From positions 105,739 through 169,738 of the forward strand of contig LSRX01001121.1 in NCBI GenBank assembly GCA_001939145.1: a stretch of 64,000 nt of DNA. The letters are read 5' to 3'. Below are positions 1 to 9,800 of this stretch, in pieces (positions within the stretch are counted from its first letter, which is position 1; every line of letters begins with the position of its first letter). Source of the DNA: Symbiodinium microadriaticum. Lineage: Eukaryota > Sar > Dinophyceae > Suessiales > Symbiodiniaceae. Made by a program: the position numbers and the translations under genes. The notes beneath the pieces are model-generated. The model worked only from the letters and a program-made list of their open reading frames with translations. It did no database searches and had not been told where the DNA came from.

Positions 1-266
1 AGGACCAAGGAGGGGTGTTACAACGCTCTGTCAAGGTCCTGACGCAACGATCTCTTCCCCAACCTTGAAACTGCCATCTGGAGGCTGAGTCGCTGGAAGC
101 GCACACCTGTTCCACGGTCCCGCCAGCTGACCCGTGAGGATATGGTTACAGCGGCTCGAGCTTTCCACTGAACTTCAACTCCGGCCAAGTCCATGGCCTA
201 GCCGAGTTTCGGTGTGGTGCTTGTGTCCAACGCGAGTGGAAACCTTGGCAGGAGCTTTCTACGGAG

Positions 267-1140
267 GTGCAGCGAAAGGCCGCAGAGTGGGAAAGGCAGA
301 TTGAGTCCTTGGATGCCAAGGAAACAGGGCTGCATTTTGCTGTGACATGCTTCCAGCTGATCGACCCATATCGATTGACTTCTCGTGAAGACGGTGGCTC
401 GTCGTGCTGCAGCAATGGAGGAGCTGGAAATCCATCAGACGCAGCTGCGATTAATCAGAGAACAGTGAGCCCGACCAGTATTGTGCAGAGAGATGGCGAG
501 TGTTGAGAAGATACGATGCGGAGTTATGACAGGACGGCAGCCTTCCGATCTGACTTCACAGCCTTGCGCAAGGAGCTGGCAGACACCAAGGCAGGGCTGC
601 AAGAGGAGATCCTAGTAGCATCCCGAAGCCGAAGACCGATACATCAGACATCGTTAGACGATGTCAACTTCCTTGCAATGCACGGCTGAGGCCATCGTCC
701 AGAGGCAGCAGGCCAGTGCCAATGAGCAGGGCGCCTGGCGGAACATCAGCTGGACATCCCCATGCCCGCGTTTCAGCGTTGTATCCGTGCTGTCGGCGCC
801 TTTGAGGCTGGATGATCTCTTCGCAAGGGAGCGCCAAGAGAGGGGCAAGGCTGCGGTCTTCAGCCTTGAGAGGAAAACTGTCTGTGTCTGTTGAGGACAG
901 GGATGTGCATCATACTTCGCTGGGCAGTCGCATCGAGTCTATCGAGAAGAGCTTGTGCGCGGCCTAAACGAGCATTTCTTTCTCCTTTCCTCCCTTTTTC
1001 CGTCTTGCTTCAAGAGATGGCTCTCCACTGCAAGACATGCTCCACCCCTCGATGCTAGATTGCCCGCCGAGGCCCAAGCTGAGAGATGAGATCTCGGGCT
1101 TGAAAACGCTGCTCCGTCGCAGCCTTGACTTTATGTTGAC
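267..1140 (+). pseudogene. Coiled-coil gene fragments (YLEK-type family)
   Basis: Several short open stretches in changing frames look like exons of a coiled-coil protein. One from 267, just after an AG, is rich in Glu, Lys and Arg (AAEWERQIESLDAKE). Another near 390-470 contains AAAMEELEIHQTQLRL. An ATG at 516 opens a 57-residue frame to 689 with LRKELADTKAGLQEE. The stretch 881-967 contains VHHTSLGSRIESIEKSL, matching the HASLEERLxYLEKxLG unit of the gene at 5.2-6.9 kb. A last one near 1065-1140 contains KLRDEISGLKTLL. The frames could be joined by introns, but I could not fix the junctions, so this may be a live multi-exon gene or a decayed copy. Function unknown; long alpha-helical proteins of this kind are usually structural. 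Confidence 0.4.
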
Positions 1141-1203
1141 CAATGTCTCAGCTTTCACCACCGGTGCCTCAGCTCGAGTGCCTTGATTTGCTAGATTTTG
1201 ATA

Positions 1204-1288
1204 AGCACACTTGTGTGCGCAGTAACAATCGCGAACGGCGTAGCTGCCTTTAGCACGCTGGCTCGACGCGTCTTCGACGTTTAAGCTT
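1204..1288. repeat. Dispersed repeat, copy 1
   Basis: About 85 bases starting at the ACTTGTGTGCGC region match 4900-4983 at roughly 88 percent in the same orientation. The two copies flank the LINE fragment at 2.4-4.2 kb. Nothing coding is evident in it. Confidence 0.7.
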
Positions 1289-1393
1289 CTCTCTAGCCCT
1301 CTCATTCGGCACTTGCCTCTGATCATTGCTTCCGACGGTGGCGGCGCAGCTGGTGGCAGCTTAGGCCGCAGCTCGACGAATGGGGTTTGAGCC

Positions 1394-2320
1394 GTGGTGG
1401 GGCTGCTGTCGACGGATCAGGTTGCAGATCTCAACGATGCAGCCTCGGCGGCCAACTTGCTGATGGAAGGCAGAACCGACGCTTGGTGGTCGGCGCAGCT
1501 GGAGAGATGGCTGGGCGATGAGCCAGACGGCGCCCGTGTCATCCGTGTCATCTGGGGATGGTGGCACCGACGGCCTTGGAGATATTCTCGAGGAGCCCGA
1601 CGACATCAACGAAGAGGAGCAGACCGTGCATCCCACCGGCGCTGCGCCTGGTGGGGTGGCGACGCCAATGGCACCTCCGACGACGAGGACCAGAAATCCG
1701 ACGTCGCCAAAAGCGACGGCTGCAAGGCTCCGATGCCCTCGGGCCCTCCGACGCCCAAGTCCAGCCGACACACCGGCGGACTTCTTTGTCCAGCTGACTA
1801 GCAAGGCCGGCGGTAATCTACCCGGACTCGCGGAGCAGTTTTGGAGGAGATGCCGGCTTCGGCGCCTTCGGCCTTGTCCGCCAGTGAGTTCTTGGGGGCT
1901 GCATCCGCGGGCATCCCGGCAGAGAGGCCAGAGCCATGGAAGATGCCAGACGAAGCTCCTTCCAGCGCCGCAGGGGAGTTTCGCGACTACGGCGGCCGCC
2001 GGGGCCGGCAGCAGCAGGTGGCACAGGTACAGCAAATGGCGGCCTCCGCCACGCAGCCACTCAGACTATACCCACCACGTGGCCTGTGCGGCTCCCAAAG
2101 GAGGACCTGTTAGCCCAGCTCTCAGTGCAAAACTCAGCACAGATCCATCCGGACATTACTCTTGCTGCCGAGATCGCGAACTCACATGCTTGTTCTGTGC
2201 AGAGCAGGTACAGGAGGTGCAGAGCTGGAGACGTCGCACGAAACAGAGGCTCATTGCCATACATCCAGTCGCTCTTCAACCAGCCATGTCGAACTCCTTG
2301 CTCAAAGCAGAGGTAGTCAG
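1394..2320 (+). other. GC-rich, Pro/Ala-rich open stretches, possible 5' part of the LINE
   Basis: Overlapping open frames run on the + strand, one of them 1518-2324. The text between 1518 and 1700 is acidic and Pro-rich (GDGGTDGLGDILEEPDD), which looks like a low-complexity linker. It lies directly upstream of the gag-like domain at 2.38 kb in the same orientation, so it may be the start of the same LINE ORF after frameshifts. No motif is recognised. Confidence 0.25.
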
Positions 2321-2379
2321 GTAGTCATCGACTGAAGTGTCTCCCGCTCCTGCAGCTTTTTCTACGCCATGACGGAGGT

Positions 2380-3253
2380 GCCGCAGGATCTGACGCCGGC
2401 GCATCAGATGGCCTCGGCGTGGGGAGTGAGCTCCCAGCGCAGCTCGTCCTCAGGAACCGGGCAGGCCGAATAAGAGAGGTCGCACGGACCAGCTGAGCAA
2501 GCTCCACAAGTGCACCCCACCAAGAGCAAACAGGGTTCAGGTTCCGGACGAGGAGCTCCTCACGGATCAGGACATGGAGGGTCTGGACGATTACACCGTT
2601 CGCCGGATTCTCCGAATTTTGGCCAAGGCAGAAATCCGACACGAACAACAACTGACAATCCTCGAAGCGGACAGATTGTGCATCTTCTTTCTCGAAAAAG
2701 ATCTTGGCATCGGGCAATGCTAGCGCAAGCGAGTACGACCCGGCATCAGGGTTTCGAAGCGGGAACCGTGACCACCTCGCTGAAAGCTACACTATGGGGA
2801 ATCCTGCTGATGGAATGGCAGCTACGTCTGCAAAAGACCGGGACGGACGAGAAAATGCTGCGGATCATGGAGAACGCGGGATGGGCGCAGCGGTCTCCGC
2901 TCCAGTGGTGCTACACAGAATGGAATCCAGAACAGGGCAAAGCTCTCCCCAGCAGGAAGGACAATCTTCCACACGAGGAGGCCAAGACAGCGTTAGCGAG
3001 GCTCATCAAAAGCACCGCCAGAACGATGTGGTCTCAGTCCCTCAAGCCATTGAAACCAGACATCCAGGCAGAGGCCATTGTGATGCTGCTGACACTGGCG
3101 GTGTGTCACCGTGCAATGGAGATTTACCAGGATCTAGACTCTAGACAACCTGGCAAACAACAGCGTGGGCAAGCTGGTCGGACTGAGACTGAGGAGGGAA
3201 AGTCAGCAAGTCCGCACTGGCCAAAGAACTCGAGCGTCTGCAGCTGTGATTGA
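2380..3253 (+). pseudogene. LINE gag-like domain, frameshifted
   Basis: From about 2380 to the TAG at 2721 one frame is open and clearly protein-like (ELLTDQDMEGLDDYTVRRI, then RHEQQLTILEADRLCIFFL). Near 2700 the coding sense moves to another frame that runs to 3253, with ASTTRHQGFEAGTVTTSL followed by long amphipathic helices (LLMEWQLRLQKT). The pattern of a helix with a RHE motif, a hydrophobic strand, then a QASTTxH segment is one I associate with the first part of dinoflagellate LINE ORFs, where it would bind element RNA or assemble particles (inference). The single frame change suggests a dead copy. It is followed at once by the protease-like domain. Confidence 0.45.
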
Positions 3254-3529
3254 TGAGTGGTCTCCACCTCAATCACAAAAAAAGAAAAAGGGTGTAGTAA
3301 TCGAGGGAAGCGGTCGCCGCGCCAGGAAATGGATGCCAGGTTGACTGATTTGGGGGCTCATCGCAATGATGAGACTGATGACATTACAGGGAACAAGCGG
3401 ACTCCGCGGTCCTCTTCTGTATTGCCTGCTGGGACGGACAACAGCGATGCTCCGGGAAAAAGCAACAGTGCTCGCTAGATGCTTGGAGAAAGGCTGCAAC
3501 AGGACCACGCGCAGCAGATGCACATAGTC

Positions 3530-4231
3530 TCAGACTTCAGAATCCGCATAACCCCTGCTACGCAAATTCCGTCATTCACATGCTCCATCAGGCCCTGGCC
3601 ACATCACAGGCCTGGGTGCACTCAACGGCCCTCTGGCACAGGCGGTCAGATCAGAAGCGGCGATTTCTCTAGCCCGAGGACCAGAATGGGAATTCTTATG
3701 GCAAGGCTGGCAAAGATCCACACGACAGCAGGATGCTGCGGAATTCCTGCATAAGAACGGAATGTCTGGCCATTCGCCGGGGCTGGGAGGCACGAGGCCG
3801 AGAGGGGCAGCATATGAATAGCTTGACGACAATTTTACTCTTCAAGACGCAACACAGAGACGGCGTAATCATGCGTAATCAAGATGTATTGCATGCCCTG
3901 GTACAGCCTCCCTCACTTCTTATACTCCAGCTTGGTAGATTCTTCACACCGACACCGAGCAGGGGACCGGCAGACTTTTCAGCTCACATCACGATCCCCA
4001 CGTTTACAGGCCATGGTGGCGAGGTGCATATTGGCAAAGTTGTCACAGCTGGACACTGCCCCACCTTCTACTTTCCTGATGATAATGAGGACTTACTTGT
4101 GGTGTAATCACCTTTTGCACGACGATGGTCAAATCGCTGCCCCAGGAACTTATGCCAGCAAACAAGCCATTCTCACAAATGGCTGCTTGCTGGCCTTCGT
4201 CGGACTTTCCACTCCCAACATTATGAGGTAG
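3530..4231 (+). pseudogene. Ubiquitin-specific-protease-like (C19) domain, frameshifted
   Basis: The sequence shows the hallmarks of USP cysteine peptidases in order but in three frames. A Cys box QNPHNPCYANSVIHML has the nucleophile codon at 3556-3558; the family pattern is NxxNxCYxNSxLQxL. A QQDAAEF box lies at about 3726-3746, where the family has QDAxEF. A strand PPSLLILQLGRF follows near 3910-3950. A His-box-like AGHCP occurs near 4048, where the family usually has GHY. A closing DDG motif and hydrophobic strand lie near 4120-4210. Stops and frame changes at about 3673 and 3808 make it non-functional as read. Adjacent to the gag-like domain, it is best explained as part of a retrotransposon ORF rather than a host deubiquitinase. 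Cysteine proteases inside LINE ORFs are known elsewhere (ULP1-like in Utopia, OTU-like in others). Confidence 0.55.
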
Positions 4232-4799
4232 ATCTGTACAGTGGAGAGAGTCGCACTAGTCATGACGGCATGAGGTTTCCTCATCGTCTGTACAGTTTTG
4301 CTTAGGCTGATGACAAACAACTGGTGTCATCATTTCCAGTACGACTAGCTCGTTGTCCCAGGTGAGTCACACCAGGGACTCAACATATTTTAAAGACTGT
4401 AGATCGCCGCTGCTGTCGGGCTTTTAGGGGCACAGCGGTAGCCAGCGGCTGTTTGCAGCTGATCGCTTAGGCGGCTGCAATGATCACTGGCGAACCCTCA
4501 CTGTAGGGGTGACTAGTTAAAGACGCCCGCTTGACGATTGACTCAGTCGATGCTTTTGAATGAAGAAAAATCGACGCGGTCTCCCGCCACGACTTTACTC
4601 GTGCCCGATGCGAGGGTCGGACTAGGGTCCAGACCCCGGCGTCCGAGATCGTGCACATGCCGGCCAAGTCGTTCGATGCCCTCTTCTACGCTGTGACGAA
4701 GCGGCGCTCAACCTGGTGCCCTGCTCTACCTCCTGGTTCGCTGAGCCGGCACGTCGTGGGGCTGGTATGCAGGGCGGTGCTGAGATGCGCACCCGGCGC

Positions 4800-5105
4800 C
4801 GGCTGTAGGGGTTGGGCCTGCGCGCCGAACGGCGCATGCAGCGTCTACATATCCCGTCCAGTTTTGGCGTCAGAGCTAGGAGTGCGACGAATGTTGCGAA
4901 GCACATTTGTGTGCGCACTAACAATCCCGAACGGCGTAGCTGACTTTAGCACTCTGGCTCGACGCATCTTCGATGTCGAAGCTTTGAACCCAGCCGGCTG
5001 TAGGACCTGAAGCTGCACGCCGAACGGCGCACGCAGCGCTACCTATCCACACGACGAAAAAGAGTCGTCCAGTTTTGGTGTCAGAGCTAGGAGCGCGGCG
5101 ATTGT
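4800..5105. repeat. Local tandem duplication, about 190-bp period
   Basis: The segment starting CCGGCTGTAGG at 4800 recurs at 4991, sharing CGCCGAACGGCGC and GCAGCG downstream. The following CCAGTTTTGG-GTCAGAGCTAGGAG block at about 4859 recurs at about 5065. Copies differ by scattered substitutions and a short insertion. The left copy contains the second copy of the dispersed repeat at 4900-4983. Confidence 0.55.
4900..4983. repeat. Dispersed repeat, copy 2
   Basis: Matches 1204-1288 over about 84 bases with around ten substitutions, same orientation. It lies inside the local duplication just upstream of the coiled-coil gene. Confidence 0.7.
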
Positions 5106-5225
5106 TAGCGCCCAGGCGGTCAAGATGTGGTCATGATCCTTCAGGTCCGAAAAGCTGTCTGGTGTTGGCCCTTCCATCGAGCCTGAGATGATCTGATTGC
5201 TCTCCGACAGGCTCATGAGGACGAG

Positions 5226-6854
5226 ATGAAGTCCATCAAAGACCTCCATGCCGATTTCAGAAACAGGCACGGTGCCAGCGACCAGCACCATGCAAACATG
5301 CAACAGAGAGTTGACTACCTGGAGAAAATGATGGGAGACTCGGCGGACAAACATGCAGCGCATGTCAAGCAGCTGGAAGAGTTGCGCCGCAGCCACGACG
5401 ACATGAGGAACAGGCATGGTGCCAGCGACCAGCACCATGCAAGTGTGCAGCAGAGAGTTGACTACTTGGAAAAAATGATGGGAGACTCGGCGGACAAACA
5501 TGCAGCGCAAGTCAAGCAGCTGGAAGAGTTGCGCCGCAGCCACGATGACATAAGAAAGAAGCATGGGGCCAACGACCAGTACCATGCAAGTGTGCAGCAG
5601 AGAGTTGACTACCTGGAGAAAATGTTGGGAGACTCGGCGGACAAGCACGTAGCGCATGTCAAGCAGCTGGAAGAGTTGCGCCGCAGCCACGATGATGCTC
5701 ACGGCCGACATGCGAATGTTGCCCAAGCACTTAAGGATAAGCATGCCTCCGTGGAGGAGCGGCTTAAGTTCTTGGAACAAGCGATTGGTGACTCTGCAGA
5801 TCGACATAGTCAAGAATTGAAGCAAACCAAAATGCAACTGGAAGCTTTGCACGGAAAACTTTCGGATGAGCAGGGACTCCGAGAAGGCCGAGACAAGCAT
5901 CATGCGACACTGGAGGAGAGGATGCGCTACCTGGAGCAGGCCCTCGGAGACTCCGCTGACAAGCATTCCCGAGAGCTGAAGGCGCACAAAGACGGCCGGG
6001 ACAAGCAACACGCTTCTCTTGAGGACTGGCTTTGTGCTTCGAATTTTCATGCTTACAGGCGCAGGTGGCTTTACACGAACTGTGCAGGAAAAGGTGAAGT
6101 ACATCGAAAAGCTCATTGGCGACTCTGCTGATGAACATGCGAAAAAGCTCGAAGCTCACAAAAGAGATCTGGAGGACCACAAGAGGAACCTTGATGATCA
6201 CAAAATGCAGGCCCAGAGCCAGAAGGCACCTGGAACAGCATCACATGACAGGTCACCGGAGACGAATGAGTAGGGCGGTATGTGCAGTTTGTCTTCACGG
6301 TGCAGGCAACTGTCGAAAGGCATGCTTCTTTCGAGCAGCGGCTAGACTTCTTGGAGCGTGCTCTAGGCAGCGCTGCTGGCATCATGCCATAGCCCATCAT
6401 GCGAGGAGGAAGATGTCACAATGTGTGTGAGGAGATTCGGCTGAGCACCATACAGGCCAGCTGCGTGCTGCCAAGGCCCGAAGAGCCCCTGAAGGGCCGA
6501 AGGCCCTAACCCTCGGTCAACGCAGACACGCAGACACAGCTTTGATTTGACGACCAGGCAGAGCTGGAGCAGAAGCAGCAGGCGAGGGCGAGGGCGAGGG
6601 TTAACGCAGGCCTTCGTTTCGCTCGGATGCTTCTGCAGGCGCATCATGCAGCGACGGGCTCACTGGCAGACCGTCTCCAATACTTGGAAAGATGGCTCGC
6701 GGCTTGGAGCAGTCTCCCGACATTCTCCGGGCAAGAGATGGCACGTTCTTGGCCTTCCAGGTTCGGCGGGCTGCCTGGTTTTCAACCTCCTCAGACTGGA
6801 ACTGGCGGAGCGACATTGAGGCCTGCTTGGCCCTCGCGATCCGTGCAGACCTGA
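5226..6854 (+). CDS. Coiled-coil repeat protein (YLEK / GDSADKH family)
   Basis: Predicted as four exons: 5226-6023, 6088-6210, 6306-6371 and 6639-6854, about 400 residues, all junctions in phase 0. Introns are 6024-6087 (GA-AG), 6211-6305 (GC-AG) and 6372-6638 (GC-AG), each followed by G. The first exon holds three near-identical 49-residue units (RVDYLEKMMGDSADKHAA, then KQLEELRRSHDD), then more divergent ones. Joining across the GA donor restores HASLE-EKVKYIEKLIGD, the same spacing as in neighbouring units, which supports that intron. The protein is almost all charged helix and should form a long coiled coil. I have seen this motif in dinoflagellate proteins of unknown role, possibly cytoskeletal. 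The start is provisional: the frame is open back to about 5182 and upstream exons are possible. The last exon and stop are less certain. A 357-aa antisense frame over it is a shadow. Confidence 0.6.
5268..5708 (+). repeat. Three tandem 147-bp units
   Basis: Units begin at 5268, 5415 and 5562 (GGTGCCAGCGACCAGCAC or close variant) and are roughly 90 percent or more identical. Each encodes 49 residues of coiled coil in the same frame, so the repeat is maintained at protein level or arose by recent unequal exchange. Confidence 0.85.
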
Positions 6855-9800
6855 GCACTCCTTCAATGCGCTGGCTTAAGTACAAATCTCGAAGCAATTG
6901 AAAGCAGCCCGTGCAGAGAATGTGGCGCAGCATGAGTAGGAAATCAGTGCGGGAGGTCTTCACAAGTGGAGATTTCATCGGCATTGGCAGGGATGGGTGT
7001 GGTGGGCCCATAGTTACTGACTCCGTTTCGATTTAGCCTCCACTCCAATGCTGCCTTCATAAGGCAGGTTCGTGTGATCCGTTGCAGAGACCACAGGACA
7101 CAGGTCAAAAGAGCAACCGGAGAAGCCGGAGAAGCGCGGAAAGATGACCCCCCATGAAAAGCATTGTAAACTGGAAGCTTCGGGTACACCAACCAATTCC
7201 AAACCGCAGGCCAGGCTTAGGTTACACACCAGTTGGAGCAAGGACAGTGAGAGAAGGCAAGTGTGAGCTGTCGGATCGAAAACCAAGGCATGACTGGAGC
7301 CCAGCCTTCAACGGAGATTTGGAAGAATTACGGCTTGAGCGTGCGAGCATGGAAGCACCGCTGCAGTCCTCAGCCTTCGCCTGATGCTCATAGCAAAGAC
7401 TGCAAGAATGGCATCATTTCGGCCAGGCCTAGAAGTTTCACACACAGCACGCAGGAGCACCGGTTGACCCCCAGTCCTAGCTAGTTAAATTAGTTCTGTT
7501 TTTTGCGTTGAACTTCAAGGCGGCACTCCTGTGGCCTGTGGCTGAGAGGCAAAGCCCCAATTCTCTCAGCGATTGTCTGTGATCTATACTGTGCAGAACG
7601 AGGAAAGCGATAGGTCATCGCATGTCATATCATGTCATCACTTGTTGATGGTCGTCCTGATGTTGGTCGGCTGCAGCATGTTGTTCGCCAGGCTTGGCGC
7701 GCTTGGGCGTTGTGTCAGCACGTTGCTACTGGTAGGCGTGACGTTGGTGCAATTGATTGCTTTGGGCCCTCCCGTCCTTACTTTCAAAGAATTGACTGGG
7801 GCGCCACGCGTAAGTGGGCCTATAGTAATCCTTGTGCTCGCACTGTGGCCTGTGGCGCCACCAGTCCAAGAAAAGCTCTGGGCAACTTTTCATCCCACGT
7901 GATTTGTTTGCCGCTTCCTTGGGCTCTTGGTTAGGTCGCTTGCTTGCTTGGTTGCCTCTCTTGTGTGGATGCGCTGGCTCCTTGTAGGCCGCGCTTGTGC
8001 ATTGCCCGTTTCGGGGTATTGGCACCTACAAAGTTTTATACATCACATGTCATCACATGATTTCTTTGCCAATGCTCGTGCCTGACTCGGCCCATCTAGC
8101 GCGCAAGGAGGTTTAAGTCCGACGCTGAGCCATGTCCAGCTGTTTCGGGCTTCAGCGTATCAGAGGATAGCAGAGTGTACGATGCACGCGTGAACTGTGT
8201 ACTCGTGACCGGCCCATGGTAGTGACTGATCGGAGTCATAGGACCTCTTGCCAGCGCTTATGTTGTAACTAGCCGGCCAGCCTTTTCCGTGATTCGCCGC
8301 TCTGCCAAGACATATCGTCATAAGAAGTGACGAAGCCATACCAAGCTGACCCGATGGAACTCCTGACAGCGCTCGGTGCACGCAGTCGTTGGAACCTTTG
8401 GCTTGGGCTCAGATGGAGGAGGTCAGCGCTCGCATCAAAGCAAGCACTGGGGGTGTGCGATGAAGGATGTAAGTCTTGTAAGTGATGACAGGCTACGACT
8501 GCTGTCCAGCTTTTCTCACGCATTCAGAGGCCCCTGTATGGACTGGTGAATGGGGCACACCGAGTTTTTCTTCCGTTTGAAGCTGAGATCCAGGCTCCGG
8601 ATCGGGGCCGCGGTGGTGTCAAGCTATGGCCTCGGTGGTGGCAGCCGCTTATCTTTCGAGTTTTGGTGTTCCCAGCCGGGTCAAGGCGTGGATGCAGCTT
8701 TGAGCAGTCATCTAGACGCGGCAAGCGGCTCAATATTTCTGAACCGAATGCAGACTGGGAGACTTGTGATCGCAGTTGGCAAGATAGCACTGGCAGAATC
8801 AGAACCATAATCCTTGCGCAAAAGTCTTGGACATCTCATGATATTCGTTGGCCCGTTCTGTAACGAATACTGTTGTTCAGATCAGAGGCATCACAGGCAA
8901 TTCGGATGGCATCTCAGCTGTCGGAGTGGTGTCCATTCCCAGGCCGCCAGAAGCAACCGCACTTCAAGTTTCTTGGCTGTTCTTTTAGCGCAGTCGCAGT
9001 CGTCCAGTGTTGTGGATGGAACTGCAATCAACTGCAGCTGGAAGCTTGATGTAGGGCCAGCATTGCCAACCAGTCATCTGCAAGTCTTGAAATCGATCTG
9101 TGACAGGTGACGGTGCCAGACGAAGTGGGCTTTGTAGCAGGCACGCGGCCAAACGCCCTCATTCGGTCTTTGGCACCTTTGCAAAGCTGCAGCAGCCAGG
9201 AGCCACAATGGGCGCGCGGGGCCGCATCAGCAAGCCCAGCTGGGGCAGATGCTGTGCTGCCGGCTTCGTTTTCTGAATGCAGACCTGGATGGCAGTTTTA
9301 AGATACAGCCAGGAGACACCATCGGCGTGAGCAGAGATCATGGTTGAAAGCCGCCTGGAGCGCCTGTAGCTCAGAATTTGTACAGTTTGTAGTGGAATCT
9401 GGAACTTCCAGAGTGCTGCTATGTGCTGCTACGTGCTGCTCCGTGCTGCTCGTGCGAGGCCTGGAAGGCACGCTCATCTTGGACGCAGGCCCCCTTAGAA
9501 GAAACAGCCTGCATTGATCTGCAGTGCGGCCGACATTATCTCGCGGAGCTGCGCATTTCTGAAAGTTTGTGCATCTGAGCTCTGGCTGAGTACGTTTTGG
9601 ACCAAATGCCAGTTTGTTGGCAGAATGTGCTGCGGGCACAGTCCCACTTTTCCAAGGCCGACACCGGACCCTGCGCGGAAGACACGGAGGAAGCCACACA
9701 TGCCAGGAAGAGATCAAAGCGATTCTTCAAAGCGGGCGAAAAGGAGCAGAAGCAGTGCACGGAAAAGGTGTTTCGCTTAGGCACAGCAGACCCAAGAGCA

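Larger units (their letters stand above)
2380..4231 (+). mobile_element. Decayed LINE-type retrotransposon 5' region (gag-like plus USP-like domain)
   Basis: Two consecutive domains on the + strand, each broken by frameshifts, resemble the ORF organisation I associate with dinoflagellate non-LTR elements: a helical gag-like region, then a cysteine-peptidase region. No reverse transcriptase follows before the coiled-coil gene at 5.2 kb, so the copy appears truncated at its 3' side. Related 85-bp repeats sit on both flanks. Assignment to LINEs rests on my memory of the gag-like region in such elements and has not been tested by a search. Confidence 0.5.

Noticed and set aside
5043..6116. 357-codon - strand frame
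   Set aside because: Exact antisense of the coiled-coil repeat gene; its Leu/Val-rich repeats mirror the 147-bp units.
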